DNA of 28,649 nucleotides, taken from NCBI GenBank assembly GCA_023146675.1, contig JAGLBQ010000071.1:1-28649 (forward strand), in the 5' to 3' direction. This stretch comes from Cocleimonas sp. Lineage in GTDB: Bacteria; Pseudomonadota; Gammaproteobacteria; Thiotrichales; Thiotrichaceae. The position numbers and the translations under genes are program-made. Numbering within the stretch: position 1 is the first letter of the stretch; each line of letters starts with the position of its first letter. Positions 17,184 through 24,821 of this stretch are shown here, in pieces. The notes below the pieces were generated by a model. The model was given only the letters and a program-made list of their open reading frames with translations, was not told the origin of the DNA and did no database searches.

Positions 17184-19205
17184 TTACAGTAAAGGTATCA
17201 TTAACAAAGCAACAATATTGATGATTTTAATCAATGGGTTGATTGCAGGTCCCGCTGTATCTTTGTACGGGTCGCCTACGGTATCACCTGTAATAGCGGC
17301 TTTATGTGCTTCAGAGCCTTTACCACCGTGATGACCATCTTCGATATATTTCTTTGCATTATCCCATGCACCACCACCTGTGGTCATTGAGATTGCTACG
17401 AATAGACCTGTGATAATTGATCCAAGTAGTACGCCACCGAGTGCTTGTGCGCCTAAGAATATTCCCACAAAAACAGGGATTAGAATAGGTAATAAGGAGG
17501 GAATAATCATTTCCTTAATAGCAGCTTTAGTTAGCATATCAACGGCTTTAGAATAGTCAGGCTTTTGGGTGTAATCCATAATGCCTGGCATTTCTTTAAA
17601 CTGACGACGTACTTCGATAACCACTGAGCTTGCTGCGCGTCCTACCGCTTCCATTGCCATTGCGCCAAACAGGAAGGGAACCATACCACCAATCAATAGA
17701 CCGATAATAACCATATGATTAGATAGGTCGAAGGTTGTATGAACACCTGTGTGCAATTCTAAGCCGTGCGTAAAGTCAGCGAATAGTACCAATGCTGCCA
17801 ATGCTGCAGAACCAATAGCATAACCTTTCGTAACCGCTTTTGTTGTATTACCAACTGCATCCAAAGCATCTGTTTTATTGCGGATATCTTCTGGCAAGTT
17901 TGCCATTTCTGCAATACCACCTGCATTATCCGTAATAGGACCAAATGCGTCCATTGCAACGATAATACCCGTCATAGAAAGCATTGAAGTAGCTGCAATT
18001 GCTATGCCATATAAACCAGCCAACTCGTGACCCGCCCAGATACCAAAACAGATAACCAATAAAGGTGCTGCAGTTGATTTCATTGACATGCCAAGACCTG
18101 CGATCACGTTTGTTCCATGACCTGTTTCTGATGCTTTTGCAATGTGCTTAACGGGGCTAAAAGAGGTTGAGGTGTAGTAGTCAGTAATTACAACCAGTAA
18201 TGCCGTCACCAGTAAGCCAACTAATGATGCACCCCATAGTTGCATGGTGCTTGATTGACCATTATCTCCCATTAACCATGCCGTAACAGGGTAAAATAGA
18301 ACGGCTGAGATAACACCTGCTACGATCAAGCCTTTATACAGACCTTTCATAACATTTTTATCAGGGCCAACAGAGACAAAGAAAGTGCCTGCAATTGAAG
18401 CCAGAATTGAAACAGCGCCTAGCACTAGAGGATAAACCAATGCATTCGCTGAATCTGCAAATGTTATTGCACCCAGCATTAAGGTAGCAACGATGGTAAC
18501 CGCATAAGTTTCAAATAAATCGGCTGCCATACCTGCACAGTCACCGACGTTATCACCCACATTATCAGCAATAACCGCTGGGTTACGTGGATCATCTTCA
18601 GGAATACCTGCTTCCACTTTACCTACAAGGTCAGCACCAACATCAGCGCCTTTGGTAAAGATACCGCCACCTAAACGAGCAAAAATAGAAATCAGTGAGC
18701 CACCAAATGCTAGTCCAATCAAAGGGAATAGGTTGACTTTTTCACCTTCAGGAGTATAAGCACCCAATAGTGCTAGATAAGCAGCAACACCAAATAGACC
18801 TAAGCCAACAACCAGCATGCCTGTAATAGCGCCACCTTTGAAGGCAACCTGCATAGCAGGATCTAAACCATCTTTAGCCGCTTCTGTGGTACGAATATTA
18901 GCGCGTACAGAAACATACATGCCGATAAATCCAGCCAAACCAGAAAACACAGCACCCAGCAAAAAGCCAAAAGCAGTCAGTGTATCAAGAAAGACCCATA
19001 GGGCGATGAATAAGACGACACCAACAAGGGCTATCGCGCCATATTGACGTTTAAAGTAAGCATCTGCGCCTTCTTGAATAGCAGCTGCAATCTCCTCCAT
19101 TTTTTTATTACCAGTGGGGCGTGCTAACACCCATTTGATAGTGTAAAAGCTATACCCCAGCGCGGCGAACGAGCAGAGTATAGCGATGATAATTCCTGTA
19201 GTCAT
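17184..19205 (-). CDS. hppA: Membrane-bound K+-independent H+-translocating pyrophosphatase
   Basis: 673-residue multi-pass membrane protein (about 16 helices) that couples pyrophosphate hydrolysis to ion pumping across the inner membrane. The substrate motifs GADVGADLVGKVE (186-198) and DNVGDNVGD (214-222) are present, as is the C-terminal GDTVGDPYKDTAGPAINP. The diagnostic segment AVGNTTKAVTKG has Lys456 where K+-dependent enzymes have Ala; in this family that marks the K+-independent, proton-pumping class. The start at MTTGIII is chosen because AGGAGG sits 8 nt upstream; an earlier in-frame ATG (19280) would add 25 residues without a Shine-Dalgarno. Such pumps are common in chemolithotrophs and symbionts that conserve PPi energy. 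Confidence 0.95.
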   Translation of the reverse strand: MTTGIIIAILCSFAALGYSFYTIKWVLARPTGNKKMEEIAAAIQEGADAYFKRQYGAIALVGVVLFIALWVFLDTLTAFGFLLGAVFSGLAGFIGMYVSVRANIRTTEAAKDGLDPAMQVAFKGGAITGMLVVGLGLFGVAAYLALLGAYTPEGEKVNLFPLIGLAFGGSLISIFARLGGGIFTKGADVGADLVGKVEAGIPEDDPRNPAVIADNVGDNVGDCAGMAADLFETYAVTIVATLMLGAITFADSANALVYPLVLGAVSILASIAGTFFVSVGPDKNVMKGLYKGLIVAGVISAVLFYPVTAWLMGDNGQSSTMQLWGASLVGLLVTALLVVITDYYTSTSFSPVKHIAKASETGHGTNVIAGLGMSMKSTAAPLLVICFGIWAGHELAGLYGIAIAATSMLSMTGIIVAMDAFGPITDNAGGIAEMANLPEDIRNKTDALDAVGNTTKAVTKGYAIGSAALAALVLFADFTHGLELHTGVHTTFDLSNHMVIIGLLIGGMVPFLFGAMAMEAVGRAASSVVIEVRRQFKEMPGIMDYTQKPDYSKAVDMLTKAAIKEMIIPSLLPILIPVFVGIFLGAQALGGVLLGSIITGLFVAISMTTGGGAWDNAKKYIEDGHHGGKGSEAHKAAITGDTVGDPYKDTAGPAINPLIKIINIVALLMIPLL

Positions 19206-19833
19206 AGGTAAACCTCCTAAAGTAAAGTAATATCTAAATTCTGCAAGAGATTGACTTGCCGTGCTGATTTCATAAACCAATCAAATGCGGCTTTATGTCA
19301 TTTGCAGAATTTTAGGCAATAAGATCATGGTGAGCATAAAGATCTCATTAAGTGAAAAGTTGCGCACTACTAATAGCCCAAGCAACCGAAAGTAGCAAGT
19401 TAGTTGTTATAATGGCGTTGATTAATGTCAATTATAGATAGAAATTAAAATTCTTGATATTTATTAAAAACAACTTGTAAAATCCTGCAAGGTATTAATA
19501 GTTAATAGATTTTAAGGTTTTTTTTATATTTTTATATTGCTGGTTTGTCGTTGAATATTAGCTAAATATATTTTGATAGAAGGTATGATGGATGAAAATT
19601 GCTTAAAGTATTCCTTTTTTTGTCTATTTTTCTTTCGCTATCGCTCGTAAAAGTCTTTAGTCGTTCGACTGGTTTTTTTTATGATGTTTGAAAGCATACA
19701 CAAAATAAAATCCTAATTCTTGACTGATAGCCAAAGGATATAGCTATTTTTTAGCGGATTAAATCCTTGCATTATTACTTCGGAAGTTCTTCCATATTTA
19801 CCCTTACACTTGATCTTAATGATTGGAAATACT
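19206..19833. other. Gene-free divergent region between hppA and arfB
   Basis: About 630 bp, very AT-rich, with no credible ORF, tRNA or repeat. It must contain the hppA and arfB promoters, but I find no convincing hexamer pair. A short AGTCG/CGACT hairpin (19659-19670) followed by GG and T8 looks like a plus-strand rho-independent terminator with no gene before it. It could end a small RNA or attenuate a long arfB leader. Confidence 0.35.
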
Positions 19834-20247
19834 ATGTTGAAAATATCCAATAACGTCCAGCTTGCTGGTTGGGAAATAGAAATAAGTGCAATCCGCGCTC
19901 AAGGAGCAGGAGGGCAAAATGTCAATAAGGTAGCAACGGCTATTCATTTGCGCTTTGATATTGAGCGTTCAGCATTACCTATTTTCTATAAAGAATGTTT
20001 GCTTAAATTATCTGATCAAAGAATCACTAAAGAAGGCATAATAGTGATCAAATCCCAAAAATTCCGTACTCAAGAAAAAAATAAAGAAGCTGCATTAGAA
20101 CGCCTTAAAGAACTAATACAGGCTGCTACTGCTCAGCAGAAAAAACGCCGTCCAACAAAAGCAACTAAAGGCTCTCAACGTAGGCGCATGGATAAAAAAA
20201 CACAACGAGGTCAAACAAAAACGCTACGGCGCAAGGTTGATTATTAA
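19834..20247 (+). CDS. arfB: Alternative ribosome-rescue factor ArfB (YaeJ)
   Basis: 137 residues. A class I release-factor catalytic domain with AQGAGGQNVNK (GGQ at 26-28) hydrolyses peptidyl-tRNA on ribosomes stalled without a stop codon. Unlike RF1/RF2 there is no codon-recognition domain. A basic disordered tail (KKRRPTKATKGSQRRRMDKKT) is the feature that sits in the empty mRNA channel. The length matches E. coli ArfB (140). The start at MLKIS has GGAA 5 nt upstream; ATG 19819 is an alternative adding five residues. It abuts the next gene's TTG start. Confidence 0.93.
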   Translation: MLKISNNVQLAGWEIEISAIRAQGAGGQNVNKVATAIHLRFDIERSALPIFYKECLLKLSDQRITKEGIIVIKSQKFRTQEKNKEAALERLKELIQAATAQQKKRRPTKATKGSQRRRMDKKTQRGQTKTLRRKVDY

Positions 20248-20826
20248 TTGTTTAAAGAGCTTAAAGAAGGTTACTTGCCACCTAATCCCAATAAGGCTCT
20301 CATTATTTTTGTCGGCGGCGCATTGGATCAGCATTATCGATCAATGCTTGACGGTGTTTATACTCCCTATCGTGATTTACACAAACATCAGCAGGATATT
20401 TATTATGCATTGCACCATGAGCGTCAGCAGATTTATGGATGGATAAAGCACTGGCAAGTTCATCAGCAGACAATCTGTCTCGTTGGACATAGCTGGGGCT
20501 GTCAAAGTATTATGGATAGTGCACATAAAATAAAGGCAATTGACAGTATTGACTATCTAATTACCCTTGATCCTGTATCGCGCAGCCTTATCAATCAGCG
20601 ATGTAAAAAACCTGCCAGTGTAAAGCATTGGCTGAATATTTATATTGATGCAAAATACTCTCCACTAGAACGCTCAAATCTAATTGCTATATTGGGAGGT
20701 CGCTGGGATTATCGGCAGTTTGCAGATGAAAATATCTGTCTGCGTAATCAGTTTAGTGAAGAAATAACTCATGCCAAAGCAGGGCTGATGTTTGCGTCTG
20801 TTTATCAACAAATATCGGCATGTTGA
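20248..20826 (+). CDS. Small alpha/beta-hydrolase-like protein with TTG start
   Basis: 192 residues, family not named with certainty. A beta-strand (KALIIFVGGALDQ) is followed by a nucleophile elbow ICLVGHSWGCQS with Ser82. Asp108 (LITLDPVSR) and His175 (ITHAKAG) are plausible triad partners, fitting a lipase/thioesterase-like fold. The TTG start follows the arfB stop with zero gap; AAGG in the end of arfB can serve as Shine-Dalgarno. The next in-frame ATG would delete the first core strand, so TTG is preferred. The substrate is unknown and it is probably co-transcribed with arfB. Confidence 0.65.
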   Translation: MFKELKEGYLPPNPNKALIIFVGGALDQHYRSMLDGVYTPYRDLHKHQQDIYYALHHERQQIYGWIKHWQVHQQTICLVGHSWGCQSIMDSAHKIKAIDSIDYLITLDPVSRSLINQRCKKPASVKHWLNIYIDAKYSPLERSNLIAILGGRWDYRQFADENICLRNQFSEEITHAKAGLMFASVYQQISAC

Positions 20827-20986
20827 AAATTACAGACCTCATTTTGAAAATAAGATCGGGGAAAAATCAAATAATATAGCCTATTTCACAGAAATGACCC
20901 ACTACCATCCGACCTATACTGTTGGATTATTAGTTTTGTAACCGCACGATTTGTACCAAAAAATTACTAGGAGATAAGATTTAACT

Positions 20987-22039
20987 ATGAAAAATATGGA
21001 TGAGAAAATCTGTTTAACTCAATACAGTCATGGCGCAGGCTGTGGTTGTAAAATATCCCCCGCTGTTTTAGATGTCATACTCAAGACGCAACTTCCCCCA
21101 CAATTAGACGAAGCCTTACTCGTGGGAAATAGCTCTCGTGACGATGCGGCTGTTTATGATTTAGGAAATGGCACCGCTATTATTAGTACCACAGATTTTT
21201 TTATGCCCATTGTTGATGATCCCTTTACCTTTGGGCAAATCGCCGCCACTAATGCGATTAGTGATGTTTATGCTATGGGTGGAAAACCCTTGCTAGCGAT
21301 TGCTATTTTTGGCTGGCCCATTGATAAATTGCCTCCTGAAGTGGGTCAACAAGTAATAGAAGGGGGACGTAAAGCTTGTCATGATGCAGGTATTACGCTA
21401 GCGGGCGGGCACAGTATTGACTCTCCTGAACCTATCTTTGGCTTGGCAGTGACAGGAATTGTTGATACCGACAAACTCAAACAAAATGATACCGCCAAAG
21501 CGGGCGATCATATTTATCTCACCAAGCCATTAGGTATAGGCATTCTTACCACGGCACAGAAGAAAAACAAACTCAAAGAAGAAGATTTAAGTGTTGCCAC
21601 AGAAGCCATGTGTCAATTAAATAAAATTGGCGCTGAGGTCTCTGCTATTTCTGGCGTAAGCGCGATTACGGATGTAACAGGCTTTGGCTTGGCGGGTCAT
21701 CTACAAGAAGTGTGTCAAGGAAGTGATCTCAATGCAGAGATCCATTTTGATAAACTCCCATTGCTCCCTAATATTCATGAGTATCTTGATCTAGGATGTA
21801 CTCCTGGCGGCACTCAGCGTAATTTTGATAGCTACAAAGATTCTCTGGGTGAAATGACACAACGTCAGCAAGAAATCCTCTGTGACCCGCAAACCAGTGG
21901 TGGTTTATTGTTAATGGTGAATGATGAAAGTCAGGAGGAACTTCTTAAATTAACACGGGAAAATGGTCTGGAGTTAGAATCCATTGGTCAAATGCTAGAA
22001 GCAAATACTTTTGATAATGAACTCATTAGAGTGAAGTAA
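20987..22039 (+). CDS. selD: Selenophosphate synthase (SelD; SenC role)
   Basis: 350 residues. Makes selenophosphate, the activated selenium donor, from selenide and ATP. The glycine-rich N-terminus YSHGAGCGCKISP holds catalytic Cys19 and Lys22, so this is the Cys rather than the selenocysteine form. ATP/Mg motifs include SRDDAAVYDL and STTDFFMPIVDDPFTFG, and the AIR-synthase-like body continues with NAISDVYAMGGKP and ITDVTGFGLAGHL. AGGAG lies 13 nt before the ATG, a long spacing. No selA, selB or tRNA-Sec gene is near. The convergent neighbour is a SenB-type selenosugar synthase, which points to small-molecule selenium use, although SelD can also serve selenoprotein or selenouridine synthesis elsewhere in the genome. 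Confidence 0.95.
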   Translation: MKNMDEKICLTQYSHGAGCGCKISPAVLDVILKTQLPPQLDEALLVGNSSRDDAAVYDLGNGTAIISTTDFFMPIVDDPFTFGQIAATNAISDVYAMGGKPLLAIAIFGWPIDKLPPEVGQQVIEGGRKACHDAGITLAGGHSIDSPEPIFGLAVTGIVDTDKLKQNDTAKAGDHIYLTKPLGIGILTTAQKKNKLKEEDLSVATEAMCQLNKIGAEVSAISGVSAITDVTGFGLAGHLQEVCQGSDLNAEIHFDKLPLLPNIHEYLDLGCTPGGTQRNFDSYKDSLGEMTQRQQEILCDPQTSGGLLLMVNDESQEELLKLTRENGLELESIGQMLEANTFDNELIRVK

Positions 22040-22192
22040 AGTAGGGGGGGGGCTCCACCTTTTGGTGCTAAATAAATATCGAATAGTGGGATCCTTCCTC
22101 CTTGTAAATAGATGAAATATATAATAAATAATGTTAAAGCATAAATATTAATGATTATTTGCTTTTACGCAAATTTTCGTTGGTCATTTAGC

Positions 22193-23155
22193 TTAAATTG
22201 ATAATCCCATCTTGTCTAAAAGCTCCTTCCACAGCCGACCTTCCATATCAGGTACAAACAGCTTTGCGCGTTGATTACAATGTTGTTCAAGTAGTTGCAA
22301 AAAACTAGGATCATTCTCAGCTTTTATGAGTAGCTCACGCAATGCATCTGTTTCTTTTACTGGATAATAACCAGGATAGTCTTCACCTAATAATCCAATA
22401 GACCCCACAATATCGGATGCAATCACAGGTAGTCCTGCCACCGTTGCTTCTGAAATAACATTAGCCCCGCCCTCCATAACCGATGATAATACCATTAAGT
22501 GACAGTGCGCATATTGCTGTCGAATTTGCCAATGTTTGATTTCACCAAACCAATGGTAGCGAGGATTAGTTTTCATTTCTTCTTTAGCCATTTTTGCCCA
22601 CTTTTCATTATGTGCTTTGCCATAATGTTTGATTTGTAGGCGGCTAGATGCCGGTAAATCTCGCACCGCATAGGCTGTGCGCAGTGCATCTTTTTCATCT
22701 CTCAAATGACCGACAACACAAATATCAAAAGTTCTCTTGCTCCTATTAACAGCATAAGGCAGGGGAATAGCGGATTGATAGATAATATTAACCTTATCCC
22801 ATGCATTTTTTGGTAAGGCGAGGTAGGCTTTGTCATGTAAAACAACTAACTCATCTGCCGCTTTGATTGAGGCTAGCGTGGGTTCTGGGTGGCTATGAAT
22901 AAAACGATATAAATCAGTACCCGTCATGGCAACGATCAATGGATGTTGGGGATATTTTTGCTTAAAGAGTGCGATATCATCAGCACTGCGCCAAGCGTGT
23001 AAGGCGATCATTAGGTCACAAGGCGATTCATCCCAATTAACGGAAATGGTGATTTTATGTCCTAGTCGTTGTAAAAAATAAGCCCATCGCTGAGCAGTCG
23101 CTCTGTTTCCCGATAATGATTTAATTTTTGCAGGAGTGATAATAATAATATTCAT
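22193..23155 (-). CDS. senB: SenB-type selenosugar synthase (TIGR04348-like glycosyltransferase)
   Basis: 320 residues with a GT-B glycosyltransferase fold. The N-terminus IITPAKIKSLSGNRATAQRW and LIALHAWRSADD, with LIVAMTGTDLYR, are characteristic of the TIGR04348 family. The nucleotide-sugar site has VLSSVMEGGANVISEATVAG (the E-x7-E element) and LPVIASDIVGS. In the selenoneine pathway SenB joins selenophosphate and a UDP-sugar such as UDP-GlcNAc to give a 1-seleno-sugar. It sits tail-to-tail with selD. In selenoneine clusters senB and a selD homologue are companions, which supports this over a generic glycosyltransferase. The Shine-Dalgarno is weak. Cytosolic. Confidence 0.87.
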   Translation of the reverse strand: MNIIIITPAKIKSLSGNRATAQRWAYFLQRLGHKITISVNWDESPCDLMIALHAWRSADDIALFKQKYPQHPLIVAMTGTDLYRFIHSHPEPTLASIKAADELVVLHDKAYLALPKNAWDKVNIIYQSAIPLPYAVNRSKRTFDICVVGHLRDEKDALRTAYAVRDLPASSRLQIKHYGKAHNEKWAKMAKEEMKTNPRYHWFGEIKHWQIRQQYAHCHLMVLSSVMEGGANVISEATVAGLPVIASDIVGSIGLLGEDYPGYYPVKETDALRELLIKAENDPSFLQLLEQHCNQRAKLFVPDMEGRLWKELLDKMGLSI

Positions 23156-23512
23156 TAAGCTTAGTTCAGGTGAGGGGAAATTATTTCATTCATATATAAT
23201 ATATATGAACATGATATTATTTTGACAAACAACTGATATTTATGATGTTATTTTTCATAAATTTTGTTTTTCCAAAACATAAATATATTTTAATATTAAA
23301 TGTCTTAATAATTTATCCTTCCCTGGAAGTAACTATAAAATTAAAATATAAAGATTATTAACTTTATATATAAGTGCATTTGTAACTACTCAAGGTTTTA
23401 TATCATTTAACAGTTTTTTACTACCGACTATACTAATGATAATCGTTTCTATATCAAATAATTGTAACTATATTGAACATAATTTTAAAAATATAAACTA
23501 GAAAAAATTCTC
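23156..23512. promoter_or_regulatory. AT-rich divergent region upstream of senB, with 21-bp dyad
   Basis: A 357-bp gene-free spacer, markedly AT-rich. A perfect palindrome TTCATATATA-a-TATATATGAA (23189-23209) lies 34 bp upstream of the senB start, a position fitting an operator. A second TTTATGA/TCATAAA inverted repeat is at 23239-23261. A Fur-box-like core AATGATAATC occurs near 23435-23444. No promoter is assigned. Confidence 0.4.
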
Positions 23513-23884
23513 ATGAATATTCCTACAACACTTTTGTTAAAAATTGGTTTTCTTGCAGTTAAGTTTAGCAATTTTAAACCTGCTGAACTTATATTTATTT
23601 CATTGAAAAATATTGAATCAGAAAATGCCGCTGGCAGCATTGGGCTTGCTTCAATTGCTATGTCTAAAGGTAATATGGAAGAGGCAATTGAATACCTTGA
23701 TGAAATAGCTTTTTCAAAAGTAACAAACGCACATGAAGCAAAAAAGCTATTACTCATTGCAAGTATGTTACATGGAGATCAAGAACAAGCAGGAAAGATT
23801 CATCACAGTCTTGCAATTGAAAAAGAAGAGACTCTTGATGATGCAAGGATTTTAGAAGCAGAAGAGTTCTTCTCTCAAAATTAA
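23513..23884 (+). CDS. Small TPR-like helical protein of unknown function
   Basis: 123 residues, not recognised by family. It is all-helical in appearance, with TPR-like spacing in AAGSIGLASIAMSKGNMEEA and AIEYLDEIAF, then AKKLLLIASMLHGDQEQAGK, and an acidic C-terminus (DDARILEAEEFFSQN). The size and pattern resemble small TPR chaperones such as type III secretion HrpB1/YscG-like proteins, but no secretion genes are in the window, so this is only a resemblance. The Shine-Dalgarno is weak. It is the first of two small plus-strand genes between senB and the permease operon. Confidence 0.6.
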   Translation: MNIPTTLLLKIGFLAVKFSNFKPAELIFISLKNIESENAAGSIGLASIAMSKGNMEEAIEYLDEIAFSKVTNAHEAKKLLLIASMLHGDQEQAGKIHHSLAIEKEETLDDARILEAEEFFSQN

Positions 23885-23956
23885 ATTTTCTATTAGACTA
23901 ACCTGACTGCAAATCAATAATATGCACGGTATCACTTAATTAAATTCAAACCTGAA

Positions 23957-23990
23957 TAGCTCAATGGATGAGCTAAATTGCAATATTGCA
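23957..23990. promoter_or_regulatory. Paired inverted repeats upstream of the acidic protein gene
   Basis: TAGCTCA-atgga-TGAGCTA (23957-23975) is followed by a perfect 12-bp palindrome TGCAATATTGCA (23979-23990), 26 bp before the start codon of the next gene. The arrangement suits an operator or a leader hairpin. Confidence 0.35.
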
Positions 23991-24015
23991 TAACATACTC
24001 TTAAGGATGAGAGCG

Positions 24016-24423
24016 ATGATTAATCAAACAAATAATAACTTCCAAGCGTTAACAAAGTCTATTAATAGCCTAAATAAAGGGCAAATAGGAGTAGATAAAC
24101 CTGTTTTTTTAGACGTTTCAACGCTGAGAAATAGTGAATCACAAGAGAAAGCTTCTACAACAAACCTCAATGGTTTTCAGAAAAACATTGAGCAACAATA
24201 TTCTTTAACTAAAGAGGATAGTAGCGAACTATTATCCCTGCTTGAACAAGTCCTTAGCGAAATTATGGAGGATGTTATTACTAACACAGAAAGTTCTGAG
24301 AATAAAACACCTAAAACAGAATCCTCTAAGCTCGAAAATACAGATAAAACAACGGATAATAAAAGCAATGAGGATACTGCAAGCGATGAAACACACAAAG
24401 GTTCTTGTCCATACTCAGGGTAA
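24016..24423 (+). CDS. Acidic, Ser/Thr/Asn-rich hypothetical protein
   Basis: 135 residues from the ATG preceded by AAGGA at 8 nt; an upstream ATG at 23986 would add 10 residues but lies in the palindrome and lacks a Shine-Dalgarno. The first half is polar with a short helix SSELLSLLEQVLSEIMEDVI (about 70-92). The last 50 residues are a disordered Glu/Ser/Thr/Asn/Lys stretch ending GSCPYSG. No signal peptide or membrane segment. No known family. It may be a partner of the TPR-like gene 130 bp upstream. Confidence 0.55.
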   Translation: MINQTNNNFQALTKSINSLNKGQIGVDKPVFLDVSTLRNSESQEKASTTNLNGFQKNIEQQYSLTKEDSSELLSLLEQVLSEIMEDVITNTESSENKTPKTESSKLENTDKTTDNKSNEDTASDETHKGSCPYSG

Positions 24424-24429
24424 AAAGCG

Positions 24430-24458
24430 CTTTCTACTTATCTGTTCTAAGTAGAAAG
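24430..24458. terminator. Hairpin after the acidic protein gene
   Basis: A perfect 11-bp stem CTTTCTACTTA / TAAGTAGAAAG with a 7-nt loop starts 7 bp after the stop. The T run is present only for minus-strand reading, so it is a plausible but not ideal plus-strand terminator. Confidence 0.5.
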
Positions 24459-24752
24459 TAGCAAAATAAAGTACGTCATACTTTTTTATCACGTTGCTAA
24501 CCATTGCGAGAGATATGCTAGGTATGAGGCTAAAATGACAGATGAGCTCGTTTGATTCCAAAATGTCTTAATCCAAGCATATCCCTGCAATAATAATGAT
24601 GACTTTAGTTATTCAGATACATTTTGTTCAATCAATATTTGTTTGCGAGATGATATGCAACAATACTTACGATGATGCCACCAGTAGCTGTTTGAGATTT
24701 GATAGATGTGATCTTTACAAGTCCTATCTATCATGATCAGTTAGGAAAAAAT
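24459..24752 (+). promoter_or_regulatory. Leader/promoter region of the permease-ovsA operon
   Basis: About 290 bp with no ORF. Near its end is the inverted repeat TGATAGAT (24700-24707) / ATCTATCA (24726-24733) with an 18-nt spacer, 19 bp upstream of the first start codon. This is the best candidate operator for the operon. No -10/-35 pair is assigned with confidence. Confidence 0.35.
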
Positions 24753-24821
24753 ATGAATAGCATTTACTCAAGTGTTAGAATCTGCCTATTTAGAATTTTT
24801 AAGGAAAATAGTTATGTTTGA
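24753..24821 (+). CDS. Possible 22-residue leader peptide overlapping the permease start
   Basis: ATG at 24753 is preceded by TTAGGAAAAAAT, a better Shine-Dalgarno than many genes here. It opens a 22-codon frame (MNSIYSSVRICLFRIF...) ending at TGA 24819-24821, which overlaps the first codons of the permease in another frame. Such an arrangement would couple or attenuate permease translation. It could also be fortuitous, since there is no sequence conservation to test here. Confidence 0.3.
   Translation: MNSIYSSVRICLFRIFKENSYV

Noticed and set aside
18817..19047. ORF antisense to hppA, and similar ORFs antisense to rarA and M20
   Set aside because: They lie wholly inside strongly supported genes and have antisense-type composition.
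23432..23450. Fur box
   Set aside because: Only a 10-bp core matches the 19-bp consensus well, and such cores arise easily in AT-rich DNA. Mentioned but not called.
23950..24005. tRNA-like gene (TAGCTCA...TGAGCTA resembling a D-arm)
   Set aside because: No acceptor stem or T-arm can be formed, and the loop is too short. It is better read as an inverted repeat in a leader.
23513..24423. Type III secretion genes
   Set aside because: The TPR-like protein resembles small secretion chaperones only in size and pattern; no apparatus genes are present in the window.
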